Source: Eubacteriales bacterium
GTDB taxonomy: Bacteria > Bacillota_A > Clostridia > Christensenellales > Aristaeellaceae
Assembly: GCA_030528845.1 (NCBI GenBank)
Contig: JAUMYC010000167.1
Span: 1-5,355 of the forward strand
DNA: 5,355 bases
Direction: 5' to 3'
This document shows positions 1 to 5,355 of this stretch, piece after piece. Below the pieces are notes generated by a model. That model was not told the DNA's origin. It was given only the letters and a program-made list of their open reading frames with translations, and did not search any database. Made by a program: the position numbers and the translations under genes. Each line of letters starts with the position of its first letter. The stretch's first letter is position 1.

Positions 1-1590
1 TGGTCATGATCTCGCCTTCGGTCATGAGGTCATAGCCCTTGTTGAGCACGCCGTCCACAGCCGTGAAGTAGTACTGGTTCACGCGGTAGGCGTACATGGG
101 AGCCTGCGTCGGTGCGGGCGTGGGCGCGCTCGTCTGACGGATGTACACGATCTTGAAGGTGTACAGCTCGTTCGGGTCGCTGAAGCTCAGGTCGAGCGTG
201 TTGTGTACGCTGGAGCCGTCAAAGGTGTAGCCTTCGATGGCGCTTTCCGGCACGCTGATGACCATGGAGGTCTCGCCGGTGGTGCGGATCTCGCCCTCCA
301 CGCGGTAGTCGGGCTCCTTGTTCATCTGGCCGTCGACCGCGGTGAAGTAGTACTGGTTCACGCGGTAGGAATACTGCGTCTCCTCCTCGGGGGCCTGCGT
401 GGGCGCGGGGGTGACGTTCTGCGTGGGCGCGGGGGTCGGGTCCGGCGTGAGCGCGTTCTCGTCCGCCAGATACATCTGGGTGACCAGATCCGCGTAGCCC
501 TGCTCGAATTCCACGCCGTCGAACACGGACACGCCGTGGACGAACATGAGCTTGTCCTGGAAGGCGGTCACCGCGTTGATGGTCTGCTGGTTGTAGGCAC
601 CGGTCGCGTCGGAGGGATCTTCCATCCAGCCGAGCTCAACGAGCCTGGTCTGCAGAGCGTAGATGCGCTCGGGAGAGGAGGATTCGTTGATCGGGCCTGC
701 CTCGATCGTGGGCTCGGGCGCGGGCGTCTGGGTCGGCGCGGGCGTGGGAGCCGGGGTCGGGCTGGCGGAAGGAGCGACGGTGGGCGTGTAGATCTGCTTG
801 ATGTAGACTGCGATGAAGCGATATTCGCCCGCCGGGTCGGTGAAGGTGTTGCTCAGGCGGTTGTATTCGCTTTCCGGAGCGAAGACATAGCCCTCGTGGC
901 CGGAGGCCGGCGGCGCGATGGTCAGGGTCGCTTCGGTGGTGGTGTGGGTGGAGGTATCCTTCTGGTCGTAGTTCTTGTTCACCTTGCCGTCGATGGCGGT
1001 GAAATAGTACTGTTCGAGCTGATAGGTGTATACGGTGGGCGCCTGCGTGGGCGCGGGGGTGGGCCTGGGCGCGCCGGCTTCGGCCAGCCAGGTCTGCGTG
1101 AGCATATCGGCGTAGCCGCTCGCGGAGACGTCGATGCCCTTATCCTTGAGCGCCTTCTGGAAATAGGCCACGGCGTAGCGCGTCTGCGTGTTGTAGGCGC
1201 CGGTGGCATATTCGGGCTCGAGCCAGCCCAGCTCCACCAGCCTGTTCTGCAGGCCGAGGATCACGGCGGGTTCGGAATCGCCCGTGATGGGGGCGGAGGG
1301 GGTGAAGGTCGGCTGGGCGCTGGGGCCGGGCGTGGGCGTGACGGCCGGGGCGGGGGTATGCGCCGGGTTCACGGGCGCGCCGGAGTCGTTGAGCCAGCGC
1401 AGGGTGGTCTCGTCGGCATAGCCGTTCGCCTTCACGTTCGCGCCGTACTGGTCGCGGATGTGCTTTTGGAAATAGGCCACGGCGTAGCGCGTGTCGGTGT
1501 CATAGACGCCGCTGGCGGTATCCGCATCGAGCCATGCGAGCTCGATCAGCCGCCACTGCAGCGCGCGGATGGATTCCGCCGGGGAATCCG
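1..1590 (-). repeat. Alternating peptidoglycan-binding-like and beta-repeat modules
   Basis: From the N-terminal side the order is PGB1 (about 1386-1588), PGB2 (1077-1281), beta A (793-1035), PGB3 (453-693), beta B (133-384) and beta C (1-100, cut by the window). PGB modules share LQ-x-RL-x-EL-x-W at the front, a G-x-Y-x3-T-x2-AV-x2-FQ core and a GYAD-x3-T-x2-(W/Y)L end, as in the peptidoglycan_binding_1 fold but with a longer tail. Beta modules share NQYYFTAVDG or EQYYFTAIDG, then GY-(T/V)-F, then a closing Y-x-F-x2-VYI-(K/R)-Q. They recall MucBP-like extracellular domains, but that assignment is tentative. Linkers are runs of PTPAPTQAP type. Divergence between copies suggests old duplication, with B and C the youngest pair. 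Confidence 0.7.
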
Positions 1591-2431
1591 GGTTGACGGA
1601 ACCCGTGCCGGGCTTGAGAGTGGGCGCGGGGGTGGGGGTGGGCTTGTCGACGATATCGTCGTAAGCGTCGTAATAATCGTCGGAGGTGTTATTGCCCGTG
1701 CCCTGCACGTCCTGCCAGTCCAGCGGGATGCGCGTGGGCAGGTTGGCGAAGGGGTCGTCCGTGGGGGCGGCGGTGGGCGTTGCGGTCGGCTGCGCGGGGG
1801 CCTCGGTGGGCTCGAGCGTATGGATGATGGGCGGGATGGTGGCGATCGTGCCGGGGTTGACCGTATCCGCGGCGCGGCGGCCGATGGCACTCACGGCGAT
1901 GATCACGCCGATGACGAGCACGGCGATGACGCCTGCGAAGATGAAGATCTGCTTTTTGAGGATGCTCGGCTCGGCGTCCTCCTCGCGGGCGGGCGCGGCG
2001 GCGGCCTTCTTTTTGCGCATCTGCACGACGTAGACGGTGTTGCCCGTTTCAAATACGGGATGCCGCTTCTCGGGTTCGTCGGCGCTCTGGGCGCTTTCGC
2101 GCAGCGCGGCAAGCCCCTGCTGATAGCGCTCGTCCTCGCCCGGGACGACCTGCACGGAGCCGTCGGGCATGCGCTGGGCGCAGTCCTTGGGGAAATATTC
2201 GCGGATGCGGGCCTTGGCGCGCTTGTTCATGTCCATGGCCACATAGACGATGCCCGTGGCGTCTTGTCCGACGGCGCGGCCGATGAGCCAGTTTCCGTTG
2301 AGCACCGTGCCGGGGATGAGATGATCCTGCGGGACGACTGCGTTTGCATCGCCCCCGCAGTTGGGGCATTTGTTTGCTCCGCCGGTGTCGGCAAAGCAAT
2401 ACATGCAGGTGGTGTTGTGCGTCTGCTCCAT
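1..2431 (-). CDS. Membrane-anchored zinc-ribbon / kinase N-lobe-like protein with extracytoplasmic peptidoglycan-binding-like repeats (C-terminus outside window)
   Basis: The frame is open for 810 codons from ATG at 2431 to the left edge. A perfect AGGAGG (2441-2446) sits 9 nt upstream and decides the start. Residues 9-25 form a zinc ribbon (C9-x2-C12, C22-x2-C25). Residues 38-138 resemble the N-lobe of clostridial Ser/Thr kinases: PGTVLNG, a damaged glycine loop GQDATGIVY (55-63), and REYFP (77-81) where kinases have KEYFP, so the VAIK lysine is Arg77. A helix-C-like RES follows (Glu112), then a beta4/beta5-like stretch ending near 138. No HRD or DFG and no C-lobe follow. Instead come RKKK (139-142) and one membrane helix (about 162-183), suggesting N-in, C-out topology; there is no signal peptide. 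The outer part carries Pro/Thr-rich linkers, three peptidoglycan_binding_1-like modules (about 282-349, 384-452, 580-660) and three beta-repeats (about 466-547, 683-767, 778 onward). It lies 57 bp after the HAD-tmk gene and is probably cotranscribed. I infer a cell-wall-linked receptor or scaffold that is catalytically dead. The precise function is unknown. Confidence 0.85.
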   Translation of the reverse strand, partial: MEQTHNTTCMYCFADTGGANKCPNCGGDANAVVPQDHLIPGTVLNGNWLIGRAVGQDATGIVYVAMDMNKRAKARIREYFPKDCAQRMPDGSVQVVPGEDERYQQGLAALRESAQSADEPEKRHPVFETGNTVYVVQMRKKKAAAAPAREEDAEPSILKKQIFIFAGVIAVLVIGVIIAVSAIGRRAADTVNPGTIATIPPIIHTLEPTEAPAQPTATPTAAPTDDPFANLPTRIPLDWQDVQGTGNNTSDDYYDAYDDIVDKPTPTPAPTLKPGTGSVNPDSPAESIRALQWRLIELAWLDADTASGVYDTDTRYAVAYFQKHIRDQYGANVKANGYADETTLRWLNDSGAPVNPAHTPAPAVTPTPGPSAQPTFTPSAPITGDSEPAVILGLQNRLVELGWLEPEYATGAYNTQTRYAVAYFQKALKDKGIDVSASGYADMLTQTWLAEAGAPRPTPAPTQAPTVYTYQLEQYYFTAIDGKVNKNYDQKDTSTHTTTEATLTIAPPASGHEGYVFAPESEYNRLSNTFTDPAGEYRFIAVYIKQIYTPTVAPSASPTPAPTPAPTQTPAPEPTIEAGPINESSSPERIYALQTRLVELGWMEDPSDATGAYNQQTINAVTAFQDKLMFVHGVSVFDGVEFEQGYADLVTQMYLADENALTPDPTPAPTQNVTPAPTQAPEEETQYSYRVNQYYFTAVDGQMNKEPDYRVEGEIRTTGETSMVISVPESAIEGYTFDGSSVHNTLDLSFSDPNELYTFKIVYIRQTSAPTPAPTQAPMYAYRVNQYYFTAVDGVLNKGYDLMTEGEIMT
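63..369. repeat. 28-bp exact direct repeat (63-90 and 342-369)
   Basis: The 28 bases beginning GTGAAGTAGTACTGGTTCAC at 63 recur exactly at 342, 279 bp apart. On the coding (minus) strand they encode YRVNQYYFTA at the start of beta-repeats C and B. The 279-bp offset is a multiple of three, so duplication of the whole unit keeps the frame. The equivalent site of beta A (near 1000-1025) is clearly diverged. This fits a recent tandem duplication of one beta module and could allow repeat-number change by recombination. Confidence 0.8.
2018..2320 (-). other. Truncated Ser/Thr kinase N-lobe-like domain inside the membrane protein
   Basis: This segment encodes residues 38-138. The order of motifs matches the small lobe of zinc-ribbon-bearing clostridial kinases: PGT-x-L-x-G, glycine-rich loop, VY-x-A-x-D after it, the VAIK-like strand leading into EYFP, a GEDE-x-Y helix-C lead-in, RES on helix C, and a FETGNTVYVV strand pair like beta4/beta5. 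The second loop glycine is Asp57 and the ATP-anchoring lysine is Arg77, while the helix-C glutamate (Glu112) is kept. The match stops at the hinge, and the coding frame runs straight into the juxtamembrane and membrane segment without a stop or shift. The alignment was made by eye from knowledge of the family, so the homology is likely but not proven. Confidence 0.6.
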
Positions 2432-2488
2432 AATGGGTTCCCTCCTGAAGCGGTGTATTTTGTCGTCGTTGTTCTGCGTATATATAAA

Positions 2489-3766
2489 TTAGGAAATCTT
2501 TGACAGCAGCTCCAGCGCGGCCTGCCGCACGAGCGACTGCACCTGCTCGACTCCGCCGTTTGCGTCGATGCGGCGCACGCGCTGCGGCTCGGCCTGCGCG
2601 ATGGCATCGAACGCCGCGTAGACTCGCTCGACGAACTCCTGTTTTTCCTGCTCGATGCGGTCGGGCGAGGAAGCGCTGAGCCTGCGCTGCATGGCGACGT
2701 GCGGGTCGATGGTCAGCAGGAAGGTCGCGTCGGGCATGGTCCCTTCCACGGCGTGCCGGTTGATCTCCAGCACGGTCTCCACGCCCATGCCGCGGCCCGC
2801 GCCCTGAAAGGCGACGGACGAATCCAGAAAGCGGTCGCAAAGGACGACCTCTCCCCGCTCAAGTGCCGGGCGGATCGTGTCGCGCACATGCTGCGCGCGG
2901 GAGGCGGCGAAGAGATAGGCCTCGCACATGGGGGTCATGCCGCTCTGGGCCGGGTCGAGCACCAGCGCGCGGATCGCCTCGCTGACGGGGCCGCCGCCGG
3001 GTTCTCTGGTTGTTTTGACGCGCCAGCCGCAGGTTTTGAGCCATTGCGCCAAAATTTTCATTTGGGTGGATTTTCCGCAGCCGTCCGAGCCCTCAAAGCT
3101 CAGAAACAGGCCCTGCTCGCGGGGGAGATCTTCCAAGAGGAGCTGCGTGAGCTCCTCGGGCGTTTCGACGATCTGCGTCGCCCCGGCCTGCGCGAGCTCC
3201 TCGCGGCTGCCGTAGCCGTAGAGCACGCCGACGGCGCCGCAGCCCAGCGCGCGCGCGGCTTCTATGTCGAACTTTCTGTCGCCCACCATGCACACGCGCG
3301 TGCAGCCCTCGGGCGTCGCCGCGGCGATGAGCTGTTTCTTGTCGGGGCTATGGTCGTCCATGCGGATGCCGCACACGGTGTCAAAATAGGGACGAAGGCC
3401 GAAGAGCTGCAGGATCTGCTCGGTGAAGACCTGCGGCTTGGCCGTGGCCACGCCCAGCTTCACTCCGGCGCGCCGCAGCGCCTTGAGCAGCGCGGGGATG
3501 CCCTCGTACACTTCGTTTTCCGACCAGCCCACCTCGCGGTAGCGCTCGCGGTAAAACTCGGTGGCCCGCACGGCCTCCTCGGCGCTCATGCCGCCGATGG
3601 TCATGAAGGAATGCTTGAGCGGCGGGCCGATGAACTGCTTGAGCGTTTCCTCGGAAGGGACCGCCCGGCCCATCTTCTCGAGCGCATAGCGCGCCGAGTG
3701 GGTGATCCCCTGTTCGGATCTGATCAGCGTCCCGTCCAGGTCAAACAAGATGCAATCGTAGCGCAT
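2489..3766 (-). CDS. tmk: HAD phosphatase - thymidylate kinase (dTMP kinase) fusion protein
   Basis: This 425-residue protein starts at ATG 3766, with GGAGG (3777-3781) 10 nt upstream. Residues 1-213 are a HAD hydrolase of the phosphoglycolate phosphatase / 5'-nucleotidase type with a helical C1 cap: DLDGT (Asp9, Asp11), motif II Thr108, motif III Lys143/Lys144, and VGD-x3-D (Asp163, Asp167). All catalytic residues are present. Residues 218-425 are a complete thymidylate kinase (dTMP + ATP to dTDP + ADP, the step before dTTP): Walker A G226-SDGC-GKS, TREPGG (253-258), DRF (311-313), SVAFQG (317-322) and a lid ending in DRIE (369-372). The P-loop has Gly229 rather than Arg, as in bacterial type II enzymes with lid arginines. 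Both halves have normal length, joined by a linker of about six residues. There is no ATG at the natural TMK start, so one polypeptide is expected. The HAD substrate is not readable from sequence; a nucleotidase that balances or cleans the dTMP pool is an inference. It is the first gene of the leftward unit. Confidence 0.93.
   Translation of the reverse strand: MRYDCILFDLDGTLIRSEQGITHSARYALEKMGRAVPSEETLKQFIGPPLKHSFMTIGGMSAEEAVRATEFYRERYREVGWSENEVYEGIPALLKALRRAGVKLGVATAKPQVFTEQILQLFGLRPYFDTVCGIRMDDHSPDKKQLIAAATPEGCTRVCMVGDRKFDIEAARALGCGAVGVLYGYGSREELAQAGATQIVETPEELTQLLLEDLPREQGLFLSFEGSDGCGKSTQMKILAQWLKTCGWRVKTTREPGGGPVSEAIRALVLDPAQSGMTPMCEAYLFAASRAQHVRDTIRPALERGEVVLCDRFLDSSVAFQGAGRGMGVETVLEINRHAVEGTMPDATFLLTIDPHVAMQRRLSASSPDRIEQEKQEFVERVYAAFDAIAQAEPQRVRRIDANGGVEQVQSLVRQAALELLSKIS
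3137..3157 (-). other. Hairpin at the HAD/TMK junction
   Basis: A perfect 8-bp inverted repeat, GAGGAGCT and AGCTCCTC with a 5-nt loop, lies exactly in the codons of the linker (residues about 204-210). Read on the coding strand, the left arm holds GAGGAG, which could act as a ribosome binding site, and a TTG codon (Leu211) follows the right arm directly. This might be an internal translation start for a free kinase, hidden by the hairpin, or a chance structure in GC-rich coding sequence. The sequence supports the structure but not a function. Confidence 0.35.
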
Positions 3767-3853
3767 GAAAGATCTGCCTCCGTCCGGCTGTTTTTCCCGC
3801 CCGTCGGCCGTGCAGGCGGCAGGGGCGTTTGTATCCTATATATCCAACATAAT

Positions 3854-3882
3854 ATTATACCAGCAGGGCCGCTTTTGTGCAA
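3854..3882 (-). promoter_or_regulatory. Sigma-A promoter for the HAD-tmk / membrane protein unit
   Basis: On the minus strand, -35 TTGCAC (3877-3882) is followed by exactly 17 bp and a consensus -10 TATAAT (3854-3859). A TG one base before the -10 makes it an extended -10. Transcription should start near 3847, giving a leader of about 80 nt before ATG 3766. I see no recognisable riboswitch in that leader. Confidence 0.85.
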
Positions 3883-3951
3883 GCGGGGCGCGCAGCCTGT
3901 TATTTTTGATAAAAAACAGTCGTATGTTAAGCGGCTGCGCGCGCAGGGAAC

Positions 3952-3980
3952 TTGCGCTTTGCGCACTTGTGTGGTAGGAT
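3952..3980 (+). promoter_or_regulatory. Sigma-A promoter for the Nudix-yebC unit
   Basis: The -35 TTGCGC (3952-3957) is followed by 17 bp and -10 TAGGAT (3975-3980), with an extended TG one base upstream of the -10. Transcription would start near 3987, about 37 nt before ATG 4024. This excludes the longer in-frame starts at 3952 (TTG) and 3985 (ATG). A small inverted repeat, TGCGC-TTT-GCGCA (3953-3965), overlaps the -35 and could be an operator, though it is short. The two divergent -35 boxes are about 70 bp apart. Confidence 0.65.
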
Positions 3981-4005
3981 AGTGATGAGGAGATTCGCCC
4001 GGCAG

Positions 4006-4012
4006 AAAGGAG
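4006..4012 (+). promoter_or_regulatory. Ribosome binding site of the Nudix gene
   Basis: AAAGGAG lies 11 nt before ATG 4024. The in-frame GTG at 4015 is only 2 nt away, too close to be used, and the upstream in-frame ATG (3985) and TTG (3952) lack a good site and lie at or before the predicted transcription start. This decides the start at 4024. Confidence 0.7.
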
Positions 4013-4023
4013 CTGTGTGCAGC

Positions 4024-4452
4024 ATGATCAAGCGCAGCTGTTCCGGCGGCGTCGTGTTTTACGAAGACAAGGTATTCCTCCTGCGCAACGACAAGGGGGA
4101 GTGGGTCCTGCCCAAGGGCGTGATCCGCGAAAGGCAGAAGAGCGAGGAAGTCGCCCTTGCGCGCGTGCGCGCAGAGGCGGGGCTCGAGGCCGAGATCCTC
4201 GCCACGGCAGGCACGACCACCTACGAATTTTACTCTCAGACCAGGCGGCAGCCCGTGCGCAACCAGATCCTCTGGTATGTCATGCAGGCGCTCTCGCCCC
4301 GCTATCGCATCTGCTTTGAACAGGGCTTCACCGACGGAGACTGGTTCCCCGTGGAGCAGGCGATCGAGCGGGTCACCTACAGTCAGGACAAGTCGCTCGT
4401 CAAAGTCGCTCATGCGATGTACGCCGGCCTTCGGGCCCAGCCGGGCGCCTGA
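4024..4452 (+). CDS. Nudix-fold protein with degenerate Nudix box
   Basis: The product has 142 residues. It opens with the Nudix strand pair CSGGVVFYEDKVFLLRN and reaches EWVLPKG (26-32), the usual entry to the Nudix box. The box G-x5-E-x7-RE-U-x-EE-x-G-U then reads G32, Gln38 (for E), Ala46 and Arg47 (for RE), Val48, Ala50 and Glu51 (for EE), Gly53, Leu54. Only one of the box glutamates, Glu51, remains, so ordinary Mg-dependent nucleoside-diphosphate hydrolysis is doubtful. The rest of the fold looks intact (TYEFYSQTR, a WYVM strand, an acidic FTDGDWFPVEQA turn, TYSQDKSLV near the end). I recall clostridial Nudix relatives with a similar Arg in the box, so this may be a family trait rather than decay; that recollection is unchecked. 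It is followed after 35 bp by yebC, with no terminator between, so the two are probably cotranscribed. It may bind a nucleotide or act as a regulator. The substrate is unknown. Confidence 0.88.
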   Translation: MIKRSCSGGVVFYEDKVFLLRNDKGEWVLPKGVIRERQKSEEVALARVRAEAGLEAEILATAGTTTYEFYSQTRRQPVRNQILWYVMQALSPRYRICFEQGFTDGDWFPVEQAIERVTYSQDKSLVKVAHAMYAGLRAQPGA

Positions 4453-4487
4453 ACAATATCACCCCATTCATTTAAGGAGGCTTACCC

Positions 4488-5237
4488 ATGTCGGGACATA
4501 ACAAATGGTCAACGATCAAGCACAAGAAGGAAAAGACGGACGCTCAGAAGGGCAAGATCTTTACCAAGATCGGTCGAGAGATCGCCATCGCCGTGCGCGA
4601 GGGCGGCAGCGCCGACCCGGCCACCAACGGCCGCCTGCGCGACGTCGTGGCCAAGGCCAAGGCGGCGAACATGCCCAACGATAATATCCAGCGCTCCATC
4701 AAAAAGGCTGCCGGCGAAGGCGACGGCGCGAACTATAAGGAAATTTCCTATGAAGGCTACGGCCCGGCCGGCGTCGCCGTCATCGTGGAGATCGTGACCG
4801 ACAACCTCAACCGCTCCTCTGCCGAGGTGCGTCATCTCTTCAGCAAGTTCGGCGGCCAGATGGGCGCCAACGGCAACGTCTCCTGGATGTTCGAGCGCAA
4901 GGGCGTCATCGAGATCGACGCCAAGGGCAAGGACGAGGACGAGCTGATGATGATGGCTCTGGACGCCGGCGCCGCCGACGTCGAGGTGAACGAGGAATCC
5001 GCCGTGATCTACACCGAGCCCGGCGACATGTCCGCCGTGCGCAGCGCTCTGGAAGAGCAGGGCTGCACGTTCCTCTCCGTGGAGCGCGCGCTCATCGCCA
5101 AGAACACGGTCGAAGTGACCGATCCGGAAGCGGTCGAAAAGGTGCGCAAGATCCTCGACGCGTTCGACGATTACGACGACACCCAGAACGTGTTCCACAA
5201 CGCCATCCTGCCCGAAGAAGAGGAAGAGGACGACTAA
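4488..5237 (+). CDS. yebC: YebC/TACO1-family translation factor / regulator
   Basis: The 249-residue product has the full length of the family and its signature N-terminus: SGHNKWSTIKHKK, then KGKIFTKIGREI (about 23-34) and the NMPNDNIQRSIKKA stretch (about 61-74). The second and third domains follow, with YEGYGPAGVA, TDNLNR and GGQMGANGNVSWMFERKG, and the protein ends in a very acidic tail (EEEEEDD). AAGGAGG (4474-4480) lies 7 nt before ATG 4488. The family was long annotated as DNA-binding transcriptional regulators. Recent work on bacterial YebC and mitochondrial TACO1 points to a ribosome-associated role that relieves stalling, notably at proline-rich stretches; this is family knowledge and not visible here. 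It is the second gene after the Nudix gene and ends the unit, with a strong terminator 50 bp downstream. Confidence 0.96.
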   Translation: MSGHNKWSTIKHKKEKTDAQKGKIFTKIGREIAIAVREGGSADPATNGRLRDVVAKAKAANMPNDNIQRSIKKAAGEGDGANYKEISYEGYGPAGVAVIVEIVTDNLNRSSAEVRHLFSKFGGQMGANGNVSWMFERKGVIEIDAKGKDEDELMMMALDAGAADVEVNEESAVIYTEPGDMSAVRSALEEQGCTFLSVERALIAKNTVEVTDPEAVEKVRKILDAFDDYDDTQNVFHNAILPEEEEEDD

Positions 5238-5286
5238 GAGACCGTCTATCCCCATGGCTTACTGCATGCCGTACCCGGCCTGCTGC

Positions 5287-5321
5287 GGAGCTGCCGCGTC
5301 GCGGCAGCTCCTTTTTCTTTT
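5287..5321 (+). terminator. Rho-independent terminator after yebC
   Basis: A perfect 11-bp GC-rich stem, GGAGCTGCCGC and GCGGCAGCTCC, with a 3-nt loop (5298-5300), is followed by a T-rich tract TTTTTCTTTT (5312-5321). It starts 50 bp after the yebC stop and should end the Nudix-yebC transcript. The 5238-5286 stretch between holds nothing I can recognise. Confidence 0.93.
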
Positions 5322-5337
5322 CTTATAGAGCGATAGT

Positions 5338-5343
5338 TATAAT
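5338..5343 (+). promoter_or_regulatory. Possible -10 element for a gene beyond the right edge
   Basis: TATAAT at 5338-5343 is a perfect -10 hexamer just after the terminator, where the next gene's promoter would be expected. The region 17 bp upstream is TTCTTT, a poor -35 overlapping the terminator T tract, and no TG precedes the -10. Support is therefore weak. Confidence 0.35.
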
Positions 5344-5355
5344 GAGGTGGTCTGC

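Noticed and set aside
203..2503. Open frame of 766 codons on the plus strand
   Set aside because: It lies antisense to the membrane protein gene. Its product is a Gly/Arg/Val/Ala-rich mirror of the Pro/Thr linkers with no domain or plausible start site, and it extends across the neighbouring gene's start and ribosome binding site.
2470..2515. Possible internal promoter before the membrane protein gene (TATATA-rich stretch)
   Set aside because: The -10 and -35 candidates each match only about four of six positions with a poor spacer, so readthrough from the upstream promoter explains expression more simply.
2699..3982. Open frame of 427 codons on the plus strand
   Set aside because: It is antisense to the HAD-tmk gene, whose catalytic motifs are all conserved on the other strand, and it runs through both promoters.
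3952..4023. N-terminal extension of the Nudix gene to TTG 3952 or ATG 3985
   Set aside because: The extension overlaps the promoter and the predicted transcription start, while the ribosome binding site at 4006-4012 fits ATG 4024, where the Nudix fold begins.
3724..4413. Open frame of 229 codons on the minus strand
   Set aside because: It is antisense to the Nudix gene and crosses the intergenic promoters and the start of the HAD-tmk gene.
4509..5255. Open frame of 248 codons on the minus strand
   Set aside because: It is a shadow of yebC, rich in His, Val and Gly, with no recognisable domain.
5254..5328. Possible 24-codon ORF starting at ATG 5254
   Set aside because: It has no ribosome binding site and reads straight through the terminator hairpin and T tract.

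Overview
The window looks like chromosomal DNA from a GC-rich member of the Clostridia (Firmicutes/Bacillota). The reasons are strong AGGAGG-type ribosome binding sites, sigma-A promoters with extended -10 elements, a Nudix-yebC pair of clostridial character, and a zinc-ribbon/kinase-like membrane protein with Pro-Thr linkers of a kind common in uncultured gut Clostridia. Assignment below that level (for example Christensenellales or Oscillospirales) would be a guess. I see no mobile element, CRISPR array, tRNA or rRNA.

The layout is two divergent transcription units leaving one intergenic region (3767-4023). Leftward, a clear promoter (-35 TTGCAC, 17 bp, extended -10 TATAAT) drives a 425-residue fusion of a HAD phosphatase with thymidylate kinase (2489-3766). 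After 57 bp without a terminator comes a large gene (2431 to the left edge, at least 810 codons, C-terminus outside the window). Its product has a zinc ribbon, then what reads as only the N-lobe of a Ser/Thr protein kinase, one membrane helix, and a long extracytoplasmic part with three peptidoglycan-binding-like modules and three beta-repeat modules on Pro/Thr linkers.

Rightward, a second promoter (TTGCGC, 17 bp, extended -10 TAGGAT) drives a 142-residue Nudix-fold protein whose Nudix box has lost most metal-binding residues. After 35 bp follows a standard yebC/TACO1-family gene (4488-5237), then a strong intrinsic terminator (5287-5321). A possible promoter for the next gene lies at the right edge.

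The points most worth a second look are the half-kinase membrane protein, which resembles a PrkC-type receptor without its catalytic lobe, the HAD-thymidylate kinase fusion with all motifs of both halves intact, and the degenerate Nudix box beside yebC. The long open frames opposite these genes are antisense shadows of GC-rich coding sequence. Nothing here amounts to a demonstrated new system; the half-kinase receptor architecture is the best candidate for something undescribed.
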